Shown here in pieces: positions 60,818 to 64,000 of a stretch of 64,000 bases of DNA (position 1 is the first letter of the stretch; the number at the start of each line of letters is the position of its first letter). This stretch comes from Buddleja alternifolia (taxonomy: Eukaryota > Streptophyta > Magnoliopsida > Lamiales > Scrophulariaceae). The position numbers and the translations under genes are program-made. A model generated the notes under the pieces. That model was not told where the DNA came from. It did no database searches and worked only from the letters and a program-made list of their open reading frames with translations. The stretch spans positions 17,034,568 to 17,098,567 of the forward strand of contig CM033400.1 of the NCBI GenBank assembly GCA_019426215.1, given 5' to 3'.

Positions 60818-61785
60818 TTCTTCCCACCTTACAAGAAGTTTCGTCCTTGAAACTTAACGAATAAACTGTAAAGATCTAGTAATATTTCTCTAGCCTTCGC
60901 CCTTTAATCTCCCAAATACATTTATCTTGATCCTTCACAATGAGCTATTACATTACAATAATACTTCTCATTTTAGTTCAACAATATACCTCATACGTCA
61001 AATCTTTTCTAAATCAATCACATTTACACTGCGCCCTCTGATATACAATCCTCATTATCCTTGTAAAGCAATTATAGAAGTACCATCTCCAGTATCAAGA
61101 GGGATTAAATGATATCTAGCAATAATAATTAATTAATCAAAGTCTAAGCGACCTCATTACTCAACCTAACATCCTTGTCTAATATGAAATATAGAACTCT
61201 CTCTAGAAAGTTCATCTAAAGGTGAAAGTCTCATACCAAATTCTTAGGCTACAGAGTTCAATCAAGGTCTTGGCCTATTAAATATCAACACGGAACTTTC
61301 TCGTGTAGCAGTCCAATGCGTCCTCTTTTGTACAATCTCTAAGTTCTTTTTTTTCTAGTTCATTATCTCACGGAACTTCCTCGTGTAGAAGTCCACTCCC
61401 GTGTATATTGCTCCTCCATTTTTATACAACATGACAATTAAGTTGTAAAAATACCGATAATACTCTCATGAGAATCAAAACCAAGCAACCCAGGAGTTGC
61501 ACTAATTTATATGCTAACGGTAGGCCATTCTAGGCTAGTGCATATTATAACTCATTCTTATAGGGAAAAAACATTACTATCAAGTATTTGGTTTATATTC
61601 GAAAAAAAGATTGAATCTAAGGTCTCCAATTCAACTTGTATGGTAAATAGAGATGTTTCTAAATTCCAAATCCTTACTTGACAATATGGAACAAATTCAC
61701 CAGCACTTCCAAGACGACTCACATGTAAATATTCTTGTTTCTACGACTCTGCAACTCCCATATAGACCGAACCTAAGCTCTAAAA
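60818..61785. other. Remainder of the segment inserted in the element 3 LTR
   Basis: Probably the internal 3' end of the gypsy-like element; no coding domain could be recognised. A phrase CACGGAACTT(C/T)CTCGTGTAG occurs at about 61288 and 61370. Sequence returns to the copia LTR near AAAGTCTTTGGCCAAAG. Confidence 0.4.
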
Positions 61786-62770
61786 TAAAAAGTCTTTGGC
61801 CAAAGCCAAAGAATTGACTCGTATAGGACACGGAGGGCAGTTCAGTCATTTTATGTTACTATGGTTCATAGCATAGCATCGAGTTATGTGAGCTTGACAT
61901 ATTCCATGACTCTCACTCGATGGGGTACATCAGTGATGGGCTTATACTCATAGGAAATTCATAGTCAAGAGGTTCGTAGTGACAGTCATTCGTACTTAGT
62001 TGGGCTACGATGTGGGGCCACGGGCCTGACTAGGTGTCACCCACATCCTTTGGTATCCTTCCATTGCTAATCAAGACGAACCTAGAGAGTCGCGCTACCA
62101 GGAATGAGCGGGAAATCACTTTGTGTACTTGGAGGGGCATTTTGATAATTTGTCATTAGATGGACAAATTAATTGAGTGGATGGATTAATTTAATTAGTT
62201 GTTTAATTGGATTAAACAATGAAACATTATATTAATTTGAATATTTATTTAACTAGGTTAAATGAATTTGGTTAAATTAAATATTAATTTAGTCACATAC
62301 ATAGTCAATTAAATTAAATATAAAATGTAATTAAATTAAAGTAGACTAAGTTAACTGGGCCAACTTAGCCCACTTGGGAATCCACATGGGCCTATGAGGC
62401 ATTTAACCTAGGTCCAAGTAGAAGGATTCTATTTAAATCCTCCAACACTTAGACTTAGGTTAAGAACTGATTAGTTGCCTTACACAGTAAAGTAGAGAGA
62501 AAATATTCTCTCCCTCTTCTTTTCTTCTAGCCTCCATTTGGTGATGGAGGAGGAAGATTTCTGGCGAGTTCCGCGCGTGATTATCTAGAGGCAAGAGTCC
62601 CGTGGATTGCTGTTGTAGACAATAGATCAAGAAACGAAACACGCTATAAGAGGTCAATTATTTTATCTTGTTCTTCGGTTAAAATCAATGAAAAGCCTAA
62701 TTGATCCATGGCTCGGGAATCGAAATAAAATTTTTATCCGCTGCATATTTTGAATAACGATTTCCAACAG

Positions 62771-62783
62771 TGGTATCAAAGGC
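62771..62783 (+). other. Primer binding site of copia element 3
   Basis: TGGTATCAAAGGC is a slightly altered form of the tRNA-Met site TGGTATCAGAGCC, one base after the LTR end. Leader sequence without genes fills 62784-63280; it repeats a GGTTAGGTTGCAA phrase at intervals. Confidence 0.85.
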
Positions 62784-63280
62784 AAATTTATTAAAATTAA
62801 AATTACTACAAATGTGTAATGCTTCCCAGTTATGGGGGTTATGCATTTGGAAATAATTTGTAATTTTATTAAGTGTACTTAATGCCTTAGTCGAAGCATG
62901 TTTCATCCCATAAATCGGTTAGGTTGCAAGGTGAAATTCAAATGTTAGATTAAAGGAGTTAGCGGAAATAAACTCGGATACGAGCTTTGAAATCGGTTAG
63001 GTTGTGGCTTGGTGAACGCTGCCCACTTCAAATAATTAATGGGTCAGAAATTGGTTAGGTTGCAACCCACTTAATTAATTGAAGAACTCAACACCCACTG
63101 TGGAATTGATGCCAATGATGATTCCTGATTTCTACATGGGAGTGTATGATTCGAAAAATACAATGGGAGCCAAGATAAATTTTTAAAGTCCTTAATTTTT
63201 CTTGGTTAAGTCAATTACAAGTAATCTAATTAAATTTAATTTATTTTCTGCAGTTATTTTCTTGTTTATCTCTCTAAAAA

Positions 63281-63879
63281 ATGACAACCCACTTTCAATT
63301 CTACTTGAAAAGAATACCCTGAATGGACCCAATTATGTGAACTGACTTAGAAATTTGAGGATTGTCCTCACTGTGGAATCACTGGGATATTTCTTGGAGG
63401 CTGACATTCCGGTGGCTCCGGCTAGGACACGAGCTAGTGAGGAAGAGGTCTAAGCCCATGAAAAATGGGTTAAGGATGACAATCGGTTTAGGGGATACAT
63501 GATGGGATCTATAACCAATGAACTTCAAAAGTCACATGATAAGATGCCCACTGCAAGAGCTATCATGGCACACCTGGTTGAGCTCTATGGTGAGCACAGT
63601 CGAACTGCACAATATGAGATATTGAAAGAGCTCTTCGGGGCCAAGGTGAAGGAAAGTGAGAAAGTTGTTGATCATGTCCTCAAAATGATATCGAGGATTG
63701 AGAGATTGGAAGCTCTTGACTTTACCATGAACGCCACTCTTCAAATTGACCTAATCTTGCAGTCTCTTCCTGATTCCTTCTCCCAATTTATAGTTAACTT
63801 TAACTGCAATAAAGATAGAGTGCAATTGGGGCTAATGAACAAGTTGGTTACTGCACAATCTCAAATGAAACCAAAGTGA
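63281..63879 (+). pseudogene. Copia element 3 gag pseudogene
   Basis: The ATG at 63281 is followed by a one-base deletion relative to the element 2 gag, putting the rest in another frame; a stop lies near 63451. From 63499 an open stretch contains MMGSITNELQKSHDKM, MAHLVELYGEHSRTAQYEIL and LILQSLPDSFSQFIVNFN, the UBN2-type copia gag core. It ends at a TGA at 63877, where the element 2 copy reads on as lysine-rich gag. The following 120 bases are GC-richer and unrelated, so another insertion or rearrangement begins there. Confidence 0.82.
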
Positions 63880-64000
63880 AGCCAAACAGCGCCGCTGCTG
63901 TATGGAGTATTGTAAAAAAAAATAAGGAAAAGGGGTGGCGACGCTGTTCAGCTCCGCCACCGTCCGGTGAAACCCAGTTTCGCGTGCTGGGCTTGGCCCA
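63880..64000. other. Unassigned sequence at window end
   Basis: GC-rich for the window, with an A-run and a GCTGGGCTTGGCCCA phrase resembling the leader-like patch at 56.8 kb. Probably the start of another retrotransposon leader or LTR; the window ends here. Confidence 0.35.

Larger units (their letters stand above)
58388..62769 (+). repeat. 5' LTR of copia element 3, interrupted twice
   Basis: It starts TGTTAGGTGTGTGCCCTC and ends CGATTTCCAACA one base before the primer site. The LTR pieces are 58388-58858, 59892 to about 60056 and about 61786-62769. Between them lie an L1 insertion and a gypsy-like segment. Without the insertions the length is about 1.6 kb, as expected for the family. A TA microsatellite lies at 58462-58489. 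Confidence 0.78.

Overview
This is a stretch of nuclear DNA from a flowering plant, most likely a eudicot. The evidence is low GC, GT-AG introns, plant-type Ty1/copia and Athila-like Ty3/gypsy elements, plant L1 LINEs, hAT, PIF/Harbinger and Mutator-type MITEs, a tRNA-derived SINE, and one host gene that reads as plant MLH3. The species cannot be named from the sequence. No rRNA, organellar or bacterial signal and no CRISPR array was seen.

The one gene that looks intact is MLH3, on the minus strand (coding span 34781 down to 16245, with a probable non-coding first exon near 35.6-35.8 kb). I assembled 24 coding exons by hand. All introns are GT-AG, all phases agree, and the total is 3600 nt or 1199 codons plus stop. 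The product is the meiotic and mismatch-repair MutL-gamma subunit. Its C-terminal endonuclease motif is intact, but its N-terminal GFRGEAL ATP-lid motif is altered and shortened. The introns hold MITEs, and intron 5 alone is 5.8 kb with three DNA-transposon insertions.

Left flank (1-16 kb): a 34-bp tandem repeat; a truncated minus-strand copia element with one complete LTR, lying against the leader of a second, plus-strand copia element whose gag-pol carries stops and a gag deletion; then hAT and PIF/Harbinger MITEs and a LINE ORF1 pseudogene directly downstream of the 3' end of MLH3.

Right flank (36-64 kb): layered transposons. In order they are a SINE with a 16-bp target duplication; a decayed DUF1985-type transposon gene carrying a solo LTR and a palindromic minisatellite; a plus-strand LTR fragment interrupted by a minus-strand copia element, whose own LTR holds another solo LTR; an Athila-like segment in the order env-like ORF, LTR, gag, protease; opposed LTR fragments near 57.3 kb; and a plus-strand copia element whose 5' LTR is interrupted by a 5'-truncated L1 (15-bp target duplication) and a chromovirus-like 3' end. 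One copia LTR family (termini TGTTAGG...) recurs at least seven times in both orientations and dominates this half.

No clearly new multi-gene system was found. The points most worth a second look are the MLH3 ATP lid and its inferred 16-nt exon, the two abutting hAT insertions in MLH3 intron 5, the SINE with a doubled B-box unit, and the palindromic repeat on both sides of the solo LTR.
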